In this document: in pieces, positions 14,654 to 21,030 of the stretch
How positions within the stretch are numbered: the stretch's first letter is position 1
How the letters are laid out: the number at the start of each line of letters is the position of its first letter
Assembly: GCA_021821225.1 (NCBI GenBank)
Contig: JAKACR010000017.1
Location: forward strand, 1 to 21,030
Length of the DNA stretch: 21,030 nt
Reading direction: 5' to 3'
From: Bacillota bacterium
GTDB lineage: Bacteria; Bacillota; Bacilli; Alicyclobacillales; SLC66
The notes under the pieces: model-generated
What the model was told of the DNA's origin: nothing
The model's database searches: none
The model's input: the letters and a program-made list of their open reading frames with translations, nothing else
Translations under genes and position numbers: made by a program

Positions 14654-14725
14654 TTTGGCAATCCGTGCCGCTTTGGCAATCCGTGCTGGTCTGGAAATCC
14701 ATGCCGGTATGGCAATCTGTGCTGG
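14654..14725. repeat. 18-bp tandem repeat, four copies, in bacilliredoxin leader
   Basis: Four 18-base units: 14654-14671, 14672-14689, 14690-14707 and 14708-14725. The common plus-strand pattern is T-nn-GG-n-AATCC-n-TGC(c/t)G(g/c). A fifth, decayed unit may follow at 14726-14743. The array ends 7 bases before the bacilliredoxin ribosome site. Because the period is a multiple of three, all frames stay open and give hexapeptide repeats, for example HGLPKR/HGLPNP in the bacilliredoxin frame. Confidence 0.85.
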
Positions 14726-14785
14726 GCTGGCATGTGTGCGCCGACGCCAACGTTACCGCGATCGCATTTCAGTATACCACGGCGA

Positions 14786-16120
14786 TCATTCCACCGTCTC
14801 CTCCGGGGACTCGGTCTCCTCGAGGTAGAGCAGCTTGGAGTCCTCGTCATATGCGAACAATTCCGCGTACCTGCCCCAGGTGATCAGGGAATCCAACTGG
14901 ATGTCGGCCTCTTCCTTGCCCAGGCTCTTTTGCAGGATCTCGAGAAAGAACTCGCGCGGCATCTGGCTGTTGCGCTTGGACTGCAGGACCCACAGGATGC
15001 GCTCGACAAACGGCACGTGGCGCAGGATCTGTTCGCGAAACATCGTCTTGCGCTCGAGCACGGTGGCGTCCGCCAGTTGTTTGCCGGCGCCGGTCAGTTC
15101 GAAGTCGCCGCTGGTCACATTGCTGAATTCGAGGATCCGGCAGGTTTCGACGATCGGCAGCAGGTCCTCGAGGTCGAACGCCAAGGACTCGCCTATCTTA
15201 TACAAATCGACCTGGCCGCCAAGGTCGTCCACCAACTCGATGAATCCGGTGACCGCGCCGGCGGAGATGTTCGGCAGCGTGGTCAATTTGCGTCCGGACA
15301 GCGCGTGGCTGGCCTCCTGGACGAGCGCCCGCGTGTCCTTGTGCTGCGTGAGGATGGAATAGAGTTCGTCGACCAGCCGTGTGAACGGTTCGGACTTTCG
15401 CTCGCGCCAGTGCGGCAGCGTGATCTTGACCTGATGCACGATCCGCGCCGGATCGCGCGACAGCACAAGGGCACGGTCCGCCATGTAGACCGCCTCTTCA
15501 ATGCCGTGCGTGACAAGGAGAATCGCCTTGGTCGGCACCTTGCCTTCCTGCCACAATTCCAGCAGGTCGCGCTTGAGGTTCTCTGCCGTCAACACGTCGA
15601 GCGCGGAAAACGGCTCATCCATCAGAAGGATGTCCGGCTCCATGACAAGCGCCCGCCCGAGACCGACGCGCTGGCGCATGCCGCCGGACAGTTCCTTCGG
15701 GTACGCGCTCTCAAAGCCGTCCAGGCCGATCATGTCGATCGCCGCGATCGCCTTGTCTTGTTTCTCCTGCCGCGTGATCGGCGCGTAGCGCAGGCCGAGT
15801 TCGACGTTCTCAAGGACGGTCAGCCAGGGAAACAGGGCAAACGACTGGAACACCATGCTGACGCCCGGATTCGTTCCGACAAACGGGGCGCCGCGATACA
15901 GCACCTCGCCCTTTGTCGGCTGCACGAGGCCGGCGATGATGCGCAGGAGAGTGGACTTGCCCGACCCGGACGGTCCGAGCAGGGCGACGAAGTCCCCCTC
16001 CGTGATCTGCAGGTCAATGTCGCTCAGGACGCGGATCTTGTTTCCGTTTGCGCCCTCAAAGTCCTTGGTGACGCTACGGACATCAATCATGGGCGCGCTG
16101 TGCGTCGTACGTTGGATCAT
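14786..16120 (-). CDS. ABC transporter ATPase, nitrate/sulfonate type, with AAA-associated C-terminal domain
   Basis: A 444-residue nucleotide-binding subunit. Residues 12-235 are the ABC ATPase: Walker A GPSGSGKST (49-57), Q-loop Gln92, signature LSGGMRQR (144-151), Walker B ILLMDEP (164-170) and switch His205. It resembles the NrtD/SsuB/TauB group. The C-terminal part (about 285-440) matches the AAA-associated domain found in a subset of these ATPases and may be regulatory; its tail is acidic. ATG 16118-16120 is preceded by GGGAGGG (16128-16134) at 7 bases. It is 46 bases downstream of the fused permease gene and forms a transporter with it. The substrate is unknown. Confidence 0.92.
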   Translation of the reverse strand: MIQRTTHSAPMIDVRSVTKDFEGANGNKIRVLSDIDLQITEGDFVALLGPSGSGKSTLLRIIAGLVQPTKGEVLYRGAPFVGTNPGVSMVFQSFALFPWLTVLENVELGLRYAPITRQEKQDKAIAAIDMIGLDGFESAYPKELSGGMRQRVGLGRALVMEPDILLMDEPFSALDVLTAENLKRDLLELWQEGKVPTKAILLVTHGIEEAVYMADRALVLSRDPARIVHQVKITLPHWRERKSEPFTRLVDELYSILTQHKDTRALVQEASHALSGRKLTTLPNISAGAVTGFIELVDDLGGQVDLYKIGESLAFDLEDLLPIVETCRILEFSNVTSGDFELTGAGKQLADATVLERKTMFREQILRHVPFVERILWVLQSKRNSQMPREFFLEILQKSLGKEEADIQLDSLITWGRYAELFAYDEDSKLLYLEETESPEETVE

Positions 16121-16166
16121 CGCTGGGCCCTCCCGAATGCGGCTCGCATCGCGAAAGAGGCGGCCC

Positions 16167-17903
16167 TCAATCGCCAAGCCGATACTTTGTCTCGGCCAGA
16201 CGGTACAGCGGCCGCCAGATGAAGCGATTGGCGACGACCACAAACAGGCACATGACCGCGATGCCCCAGGTGATGCGGGCCCAGTTGCCGTCCGTTGTCG
16301 CCGCCGTGATGTACGCGCCAAGACCGTCCGCGGTCAGCGTGTAGTGCCGCCAGGACACGAGTTCGGCCAGGATGCTGGCGTTCCAGGCGCCGCCTGTGGC
16401 GGTGATGCCGCCCGTGATGAGAGAAGGGTAGATCGCGGGCAGGATGAACGTCTTCCACCACGTGCTCCGGCGCAACCGCAGGACGGACGACGCTTCCTTG
16501 AGGTCGTTTGGAATTGCCATGGCGCCCGCGATCACATTGAACAGGATGTACCACTGGGTGCCGAGCATCATGAGCGGAATGGCCCCGATGTTCAGGCTCA
16601 CGCGCCCCGCCACGTAGGCGATGGCGATCAGCGGGTACAGCACATTGGACGGGAAAGACGCGGCGATCTGCACCAGGGGCTGCGCGATACGCGAGAGGCG
16701 CGGGTGCAGCCCGATCGCCACACCTACGGGCACGGTCCACGCCGCTCCAAGAACAGTGGACGCAATCACGCGCAGGAACGTGTACAATCCGAGCTTCAGG
16801 ACGTAGAGCACCTGCGGCAACCCGAGGCGCGCCACGACGCGCGCGGCGTCAAACGCGTAGCGCACCGCCAGCAACAGCAACGCGGTGAGCACGACGCGCG
16901 ACACGATGGACCCGACGCGGGCGCGCCGCTGCGCGCTCTCCGGAGTCTGCCGGGCCTCCTTGCGCGGGACGCTGCGGTCGAGCAGCAGGGCGCGAAGCGG
17001 CGCCGCCATGGAACGGAACAACGCGTGGACCCACTCGGAACGGCGGATCAGGTGCAGGAACCAGGATGTCTGCACGTCGCTGTCGTCATTGAGATTCATC
17101 TTGAATTTCTGTGACCAGGCGACCAGCGGGCGCCACAGAAATTGATCGACGGCCACGATGACGGCGACCATCATGGCGATTCCGTAGAACAGCGCTGTGC
17201 CGTCCCCTCTGCGCAGTGCTTCCGCAATGTACGATCCGATCCCCGGCAGGTGGATGTTGTAGTGCAGGACCGTGATGGTCTCGGACGCCGTGAGGAAGAA
17301 CCACGAACCGCCAAACGACATCATGCTGTTCCACACCAGCGGGATCATCCCGTACGGCACTTCAAGACGAGTGAAACGCGCCCATGGGCGGAGGCGGTAG
17401 ACGGCGGCGGCTTCGCGCAGGTCCTTGGGCATGGTCGTCAGCGAGTGATAGAAGCTGAACGTGATGTTCCACGCCTGCGCGGTGAAGATGACAAAAATGG
17501 ACGCGAATTCGGCTCCGAGCAGACTGCCGGGGAACAGACCGAGGAAGAACGTCACGGTGATCGACAGGAAACCCAGCACAGGAACGGATTGCAAGATATC
17601 GAGCGCAGGAATCATGACGCGTTCGGCGAGCTTGTGATAGGCGGCGAAGCGGCCGTACACAAGGGCGAACGCCAGCGACAGGACGTAGGCGATAAACAGC
17701 CGCAGCAGCGAGCGCCCCGCGTAGTACGGCAGGTAGACGGGGTTCAGGTGGATGACCGGCTGGCGCGACGGAGAGAATGGCACGACCATGCCCTTGCCCA
17801 GATCGAGCAGTGCGTAGAGCAATCCGATGATCATGATGGCCACGACAATATCAGGCCACCCGATGCGGCGCCTGGTGCGGAAAAACAGGATGAAGCGGTT
17901 CAC
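16167..17903 (-). CDS. ABC transporter permease, two permease domains fused
   Basis: A 578-residue membrane protein made of two binding-protein-dependent permease modules in tandem. The first (about 60-265) has the EAA loop EAAAVYRLRPWARFTRLEVP starting at residue 164; the second (about 370-565) has EASSVLRLRRSTWWKTFILP starting at 470. A hydrophilic linker (about 266-330) joins them. One chain can thus supply both transmembrane halves of the transporter with the ATPase encoded downstream. Both modules resemble nitrate/sulfonate/bicarbonate-type permeases. The GTG start at 17901-17903 has GGAGG (17911-17915) 7 bases upstream. It lies 51 bases after the DedA gene. No solute-binding protein gene is in the window. 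Confidence 0.93.
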   Translation of the reverse strand: MNRFILFFRTRRRIGWPDIVVAIMIIGLLYALLDLGKGMVVPFSPSRQPVIHLNPVYLPYYAGRSLLRLFIAYVLSLAFALVYGRFAAYHKLAERVMIPALDILQSVPVLGFLSITVTFFLGLFPGSLLGAEFASIFVIFTAQAWNITFSFYHSLTTMPKDLREAAAVYRLRPWARFTRLEVPYGMIPLVWNSMMSFGGSWFFLTASETITVLHYNIHLPGIGSYIAEALRRGDGTALFYGIAMMVAVIVAVDQFLWRPLVAWSQKFKMNLNDDSDVQTSWFLHLIRRSEWVHALFRSMAAPLRALLLDRSVPRKEARQTPESAQRRARVGSIVSRVVLTALLLLAVRYAFDAARVVARLGLPQVLYVLKLGLYTFLRVIASTVLGAAWTVPVGVAIGLHPRLSRIAQPLVQIAASFPSNVLYPLIAIAYVAGRVSLNIGAIPLMMLGTQWYILFNVIAGAMAIPNDLKEASSVLRLRRSTWWKTFILPAIYPSLITGGITATGGAWNASILAELVSWRHYTLTADGLGAYITAATTDGNWARITWGIAVMCLFVVVANRFIWRPLYRLAETKYRLGD

Positions 17904-17954
17904 GGATTCACCTCCCGGACAGGAAATGGCTCAGGCAGGGCGGCCCGTTCCCGC

Positions 17955-18578
17955 CTACGCCGATTCGGCGCCGTTCGCGCGCTTGGCCTGGGCCTTTCTG
18001 CGCCGGACGATCCACCACCAGACGAGCAGCGCGACCAGCACAATCCCGATCGCGATGGACAGCGCGCGGTGGGACAGGATCCACAACTCCACGCGGCGCC
18101 ACTCGGCGCCGATGATCGCTCCGAGCAGGACGAAACTGGCGGCCCACAGGGCCGCGGAGATGATCGTGATGATGAGGTACAGGGACTGGTTGATCTTGTT
18201 GATTCCAGCGACGTACGCAATCAGGACGCGAATGTACGCGATAAACCGACCGACGCCGAGAATGGCGATCGAATACCGCTCGAAGGCGTGTTCCGCCTTC
18301 TCCAGTTTCTTCTCGTCCAGTTTGATGAAGCGACCGTAACGCAACAGGACCGGCCGACCGAGGCGGCGCCCGATCCAGTATGCGATGAAGGAGCCTGTCC
18401 ACGACGCGAGCGTCGCGACCGTGAGCAGCGGTACGAGGTGAAAGACGCCCTGATGCCACATGAACCCCGAGATGACGAGGATCGTCTCGGCCGGAAAGGG
18501 AATCAGCAGGAATTCCAGGATCAGGGCGACCACAACACCCAGGTAGCCGTAACGTAACAGGAGTTCATGCGGAGACAT
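17955..18578 (-). CDS. DedA family membrane protein
   Basis: A 207-residue integral membrane protein. The N-terminal half has FLLIPFPAETILVISGF (24-40) with the family's conserved acidic residue Glu31; the second has the re-entrant-loop motif GRFIAYIRVLIAYVAG (110-125) with Arg111 and Arg117. DedA proteins are linked to membrane homeostasis, and some recycle undecaprenyl phosphate or flip phospholipids. The usual Pro-Gly of the 'RFxPGxR' motif is Ala-Tyr here. The C-terminus is basic (VRRRKAQAKRA). I chose ATG 18576-18578, 9 bases after GGAAGGG; an in-frame TTG 9 bases earlier abuts that site. It is probably co-transcribed with the ABC genes 51 bases downstream. Confidence 0.88.
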   Translation of the reverse strand: MSPHELLLRYGYLGVVVALILEFLLIPFPAETILVISGFMWHQGVFHLVPLLTVATLASWTGSFIAYWIGRRLGRPVLLRYGRFIKLDEKKLEKAEHAFERYSIAILGVGRFIAYIRVLIAYVAGINKINQSLYLIITIISAALWAASFVLLGAIIGAEWRRVELWILSHRALSIAIGIVLVALLVWWWIVRRRKAQAKRANGAESA

Positions 18579-18636
18579 CAGACCCAACCCTTCCAGTCAA
18601 GTTGTCAATGCGCTGCGTCGCTCCGTCGGCGGACAG

Positions 18637-18669
18637 GCCGTCGGTCGGCCGTCAGTCTGCCGTCAGTCG
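18637..18669. repeat. Three 11-bp tandem repeats across the M20 stop codon
   Basis: Units 18637-18647, 18648-18658 and 18659-18669 share GCCGTC(a/g)GTC(g/t). The last unit contains the stop codon (18663-18665) of the amidohydrolase gene; the other two are in the 84-bp gap before DedA. Confidence 0.7.
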
Positions 18670-19835
18670 GCGAGGTTCGCGGCGAGCAGGCGCAGGGCTG
18701 TCTCCGTCAGGATGTCCACACCGGGTTCGAGCATCCGTTCCGCGATCGTGAACCGCGGGTGATGGTGCGGGTAATCGCTCTGCAAGTCCGCGTCCGCCAC
18801 CCCGAGCACCAGAAAGGCGCCGGGTCTGTCCTTCAGGTAGTAGGCGAAGTCCTCGCCCACCATGGTCGGGCGCACGTGTTCCACCATCTCCCCGCCGAGT
18901 TCTTCGCGGCAGACCTGCTCGAGCACGCGCGCCACCGGCTCGTGGTTTACGACTGCGGGGTAACCGTCTGTCCAGGAAAAGTCCGCCCGCGCCCCGTACA
19001 TTTCGCAGATGGCCTGCGAGGAACGCTCAATCTGGTCGCGGATGAACCGGCGCGCGCCGTCCGATGTGGTGCGCACCGTTCCGGTCAGGCGCGCGGTGTC
19101 CGCGATGATGTTGTGGCTGCTTCCCGCGTGCAGCGAGCCCACCGTGACGACGGCCGGCTCCAGCGGGTCCATCTGACGGCTGACAATGGTCTGGAAACGC
19201 TGCACGAGTTCACACGCCACGAGCAGCGCGTCGACGCTCTTGTGCGGGAGAGCCCCGTGGCCGCCTCTTCCCGCGACATCCACCTCGAACACGTCCGCGT
19301 TTGCGGTGAGCGCACCGTAGGAAATGCCGGCCACGCCAACGGGCAGGAAGCTCCACAGATGCAGACCGACCACAGCCTTGACGCCTTCGAGCACCCCGTC
19401 GCGGATCATGTTCTGGGCGCCGCCGGGCGGCGCTTCTTCGGCGGGTTGGAAGAAGACGCGGACTGTTCCGCGCGCATCCCTTGCGGAGGCGCGCACGTCG
19501 AGTAGGCGGCGCACGACGCCGAGCGCAATGGCCGTGTGGCCGTCGTGCCCACAGGCGTGCATGACGCCCGGGTTCTGCGATTTGTAGGGAAGCCCCGTCG
19601 CTTCGGCCAGCGGCAGTGCGTCAATGTCTGCGCGCACCGCGACCATGGCGTCGCCCGGTTGCAGCGGAAGATCGACGTAGACGCCGGTTTGCGCGACGCG
19701 CCGGGGACTCAGTCCCATGTCGCGCAGTTGCTGCTCGATGTAGGCGGCGGTTTCAAATTCGTGGAAACTCAGCTCGGGATGGCTGTGCAGGTGTCGCCGC
19801 CAAGTGACAAGGTCGCGCGCCAGCGAATCGCTCAT
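18663..19835 (-). CDS. M20 family amidohydrolase (HipO/AbgB type)
   Basis: A 390-residue cytoplasmic metallohydrolase of peptidase family M20D, which cleaves N-acyl or related amide bonds of amino acids. Metal-site motifs are intact: HACGHDGHTA (93-102; Cys95, His97), QPAEEAPPGGA (130-140; Glu133/Glu134), GLHLW (157-161; His159) and a C-terminal YPHHHPRF. The dimerisation-domain motif GRGGHGALPHKSVDA (189-203) and MVGEDFAYYL fit too. Substrate is not predictable; candidates include N-acetyl amino acids, hippurate-like conjugates or N-acetyl-diaminopimelate-like compounds. ATG 19833-19835 is preceded by GGGGGT at about 9 bases; ATG 19844 is a possible alternative. The gene starts 24-31 bases after an extended -10 element. 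DedA follows 84 bases downstream. Confidence 0.93.
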   Translation of the reverse strand: MSDSLARDLVTWRRHLHSHPELSFHEFETAAYIEQQLRDMGLSPRRVAQTGVYVDLPLQPGDAMVAVRADIDALPLAEATGLPYKSQNPGVMHACGHDGHTAIALGVVRRLLDVRASARDARGTVRVFFQPAEEAPPGGAQNMIRDGVLEGVKAVVGLHLWSFLPVGVAGISYGALTANADVFEVDVAGRGGHGALPHKSVDALLVACELVQRFQTIVSRQMDPLEPAVVTVGSLHAGSSHNIIADTARLTGTVRTTSDGARRFIRDQIERSSQAICEMYGARADFSWTDGYPAVVNHEPVARVLEQVCREELGGEMVEHVRPTMVGEDFAYYLKDRPGAFLVLGVADADLQSDYPHHHPRFTIAERMLEPGVDILTETALRLLAANLAD

Positions 19836-19842
19836 AGTGGCC

Positions 19843-19877
19843 ATACCCCCATGGTATTGTCGCTCCATGATACCATG
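19843..19877 (-). promoter_or_regulatory. Extended -10 with triple half-site palindrome, M20 gene
   Basis: On the minus strand TGGTATCAT (19867-19875) is a TGn-extended -10. CATGGTAT (19850-19857) and ATACCATG (19870-19877) form a perfect 8-bp inverted repeat with a 12-base spacer, and a third half-site ATACC lies at 19843-19847, inverted to GGTAT 19853-19857. The sites cover the -10 and the expected transcription start, as a repressor operator would. Confidence 0.45.
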
Positions 19878-19938
19878 CCCGCGGCAGGGCCCGATAGACC
19901 ATTCGCAGGCTGCAGGGTCCGCTGGCGGCTGAATCCGG

Positions 19939-20129
19939 TATAATGGCGTTGCAGCCTGCCCGGACAACAGGTCTGTGCCAGTCGCCAGGTCGTCTGATCA
20001 ATTTCACAGTTCCCCTGGTGGCCTGTCTTGAGAATGCAGGATCGCCGCGCCGTCGCATGACCGGATGAAGGACGTCATGCGGGCCCGACGGCGGATACGG
20101 GTTGACACCACGAAAGGCGGGAGTGGGGA
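19939..20129 (+). promoter_or_regulatory. Putative glpD promoter (-10) and structured leader
   Basis: A perfect TATAAT stands at 19939-19944 without a recognisable -35 or TG extension. If used, it gives a leader of about 180 nt before glpD. Within the leader, 19982-19989 pairs with 20014-20021 (8 positions including two wobbles). A larger stem pairs 20048-20061 with 20074-20079 and 20086-20093, leaving a 6-nt bulge and a 12-nt loop. Leaders with antitermination control (GlpP) are known for B. subtilis glpD, but no T-tract follows either stem here, so that mechanism is not demonstrated. Confidence 0.3.
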
Positions 20130-21030
20130 GTGCACAGTATTCCTCTGGCGGCGTCAGCGCGGAGCTCGCGCCTCAATTATCTGCAGGACCATATATTCGA
20201 TGTCGTCATCATAGGCGGCGGGATCACCGGAGTCGGAGTCGCGCGCGAGGCGTCCCTGGCGGGGCTTCGCGTCGCGCTGCTGGAGGCGCAGGACTTCGCC
20301 TCCGGCACGAGCAGCCGGTCGACGAAGCTGTTTCATGGGGGATTGCGCTACTTGGAACGCGCCGAGTTCCTGCTCGTGCGGGAGGGCGGTCGTGAACGGG
20401 AGGGGATGCAGCGCTTGGCGCCGCACCTGGTTACGCCGTTGCCGTTCTTGTTGCCGGTATACCGCTCCATGAAGTATGGCCGCTTCGTCATGGGGACGGC
20501 CGTTTGGCTGTACGACCGCCTGGCGAACGTCGCGCAGGATGAGCAGCGCGTGGTCCTCACGCGCGATGAGGTTCTGGCGCGGGAACCGGATGTGAATACG
20601 GACGGGTTGACGGGCGGCGTACTGTATCACGAGTACCTGACGGACGACGCCCGTTGTGTCGTGACCATCGCGCGCGCCGCGGAACAATTGGGAGCGATCA
20701 CGCTGAACTACGCCCGTGTGACGGGACTGCTCTACGGCGCGGGAGAGGAGCCCGCGGCGCCAGACGACACGCCGTCCGACGCGCAGCGCGTGACCGGCGT
20801 GACGGCGATCGATGAATTGTCCGGACGCAGCATCGACGTGCGCGGCAGGACGGTTGTCAATGCGGCCGGCCCGTGGATCGAGAGCATCGTGCGGCATGAC
20901 GACGAGCATGCGAAGACTGGGCCGCGCCAGCCGATGGTTTTGCACAGCCGCGGCGTACACGTCGCCGTCGCGCGCGAGCGGCTGCCGGTGAAACAGGCGT
21001 TCGCGTTGCAGACGCCGGACGGGCGGCTGC
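20130..21030 (+). CDS. glpD: Aerobic glycerol-3-phosphate dehydrogenase, N-terminal part
   Basis: The gene runs off the right edge; 300 codons are visible. GlpD is an FAD-dependent, membrane-associated enzyme that oxidises sn-glycerol-3-phosphate to dihydroxyacetone phosphate and passes electrons to quinone. The FAD motif DVVIIGGGITGVGVAREA is at about 24-41, followed by FASGTSSRSTKLFHGGLRYL (56-75), which is strongly diagnostic, and by YLTDDAR and VVNAAGPW. The start is GTG 20130, with GGGAG (20119-20123) 6 bases upstream. The N-terminal 20 residues precede the FAD fold, as in B. subtilis GlpD. It is divergent from the M20 gene. Glycerol kinase and facilitator genes, if linked, would be outside the window. 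Confidence 0.95.
   Translation, partial: MHSIPLAASARSSRLNYLQDHIFDVVIIGGGITGVGVAREASLAGLRVALLEAQDFASGTSSRSTKLFHGGLRYLERAEFLLVREGGREREGMQRLAPHLVTPLPFLLPVYRSMKYGRFVMGTAVWLYDRLANVAQDEQRVVLTRDEVLAREPDVNTDGLTGGVLYHEYLTDDARCVVTIARAAEQLGAITLNYARVTGLLYGAGEEPAAPDDTPSDAQRVTGVTAIDELSGRSIDVRGRTVVNAAGPWIESIVRHDDEHAKTGPRQPMVLHSRGVHVAVARERLPVKQAFALQTPDGRL

Noticed and set aside
14635..14850. N-terminal extension fusing the repeat array to bacilliredoxin
   Set aside because: A near-perfect ribosome site precedes the ATG at 14634 and the family starts there; no site precedes the ATG at 14733.
14600..16222. A 540-aa open frame on the plus strand
   Set aside because: It is antisense to the ABC ATPase and bacilliredoxin genes, has no ribosome site and reads as low-complexity, Arg/Asp/Gln-rich shadow typical of GC-rich DNA.
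17142..18557. A 471-aa plus-strand frame
   Set aside because: Antisense shadow of the permease and DedA genes; highly charged composition and no family resemblance.
1..21030. Mobile element, prophage, CRISPR array, toxin-antitoxin or defence system
   Set aside because: No transposase, integrase, phage structural gene, regularly spaced repeats or known defence domain was seen on either strand.

Overview
The window reads as chromosomal DNA from a GC-rich, endospore-forming member of the Bacillales. Several things point there: a Spo0E-like phosphatase, a LysM plus SleB-type cortex hydrolase, a bacilliredoxin with a CGC motif, a CcdC homologue, a DUF2203 protein, a B. subtilis-type hemE-hemH-hemY operon, and strong AGGAGG-type ribosome sites with frequent GTG and TTG starts. 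The high GC suggests a lineage such as Alicyclobacillaceae. That is an inference from protein character only, because no rRNA or other marker is present.

Layout. 1-960 (+): the end of relA, dtd, and an unrecognised 81-residue protein. 1007-1396 (-): DUF2203. 1397-1698: a divergent gap holding a striking AT-rich inverted repeat. 1699-4768 (+): Nudix hydrolase, D-2-hydroxyacid dehydrogenase and an NhaC-family antiporter. 4801-6504 (-): a terminator, an NlpC/P60 putative lipoprotein and CcdC. 6718-10272 (+): hemE, hemH and hemY, the uroporphyrinogen to protoporphyrin or coproheme part of Gram-positive haem synthesis. 10397-19835: almost all on the minus strand. In transcription order these are an M20 amidohydrolase, a DedA protein, a fused ABC permease, its ATPase, a bacilliredoxin, rocD, a Spo0E-like protein, a GT51 transglycosylase and a LysM/SleB hydrolase. 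One small plus-strand ORF (11542-11667) interrupts this run. 20130 to the end (+): the 5' part of glpD.

How the genes relate. The haem genes form a tight operon; hemE and hemH overlap by ATGA. The cell-envelope genes (NlpC/P60, GT51, LysM/SleB) and Spo0E-like protein fit a spore former that remodels its peptidoglycan. The ABC permease and ATPase form a complete membrane/motor pair without a visible solute-binding protein. The hydroxyacid dehydrogenase next to an NhaC-family carrier could indicate 2-hydroxyacid metabolism coupled to ion exchange, but this is speculative.

I found no prophage, insertion sequence, CRISPR array, toxin or defence cluster. Most of the window is ordinary housekeeping. 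The features that deserve a second look are small: the inverted repeat at 1534-1576, the 18-bp tandem repeat in the bacilliredoxin leader, the altered active-site motifs of the GT51 enzyme, the three half-site palindrome at the M20 promoter, and short tandem duplications that cross two stop codons.
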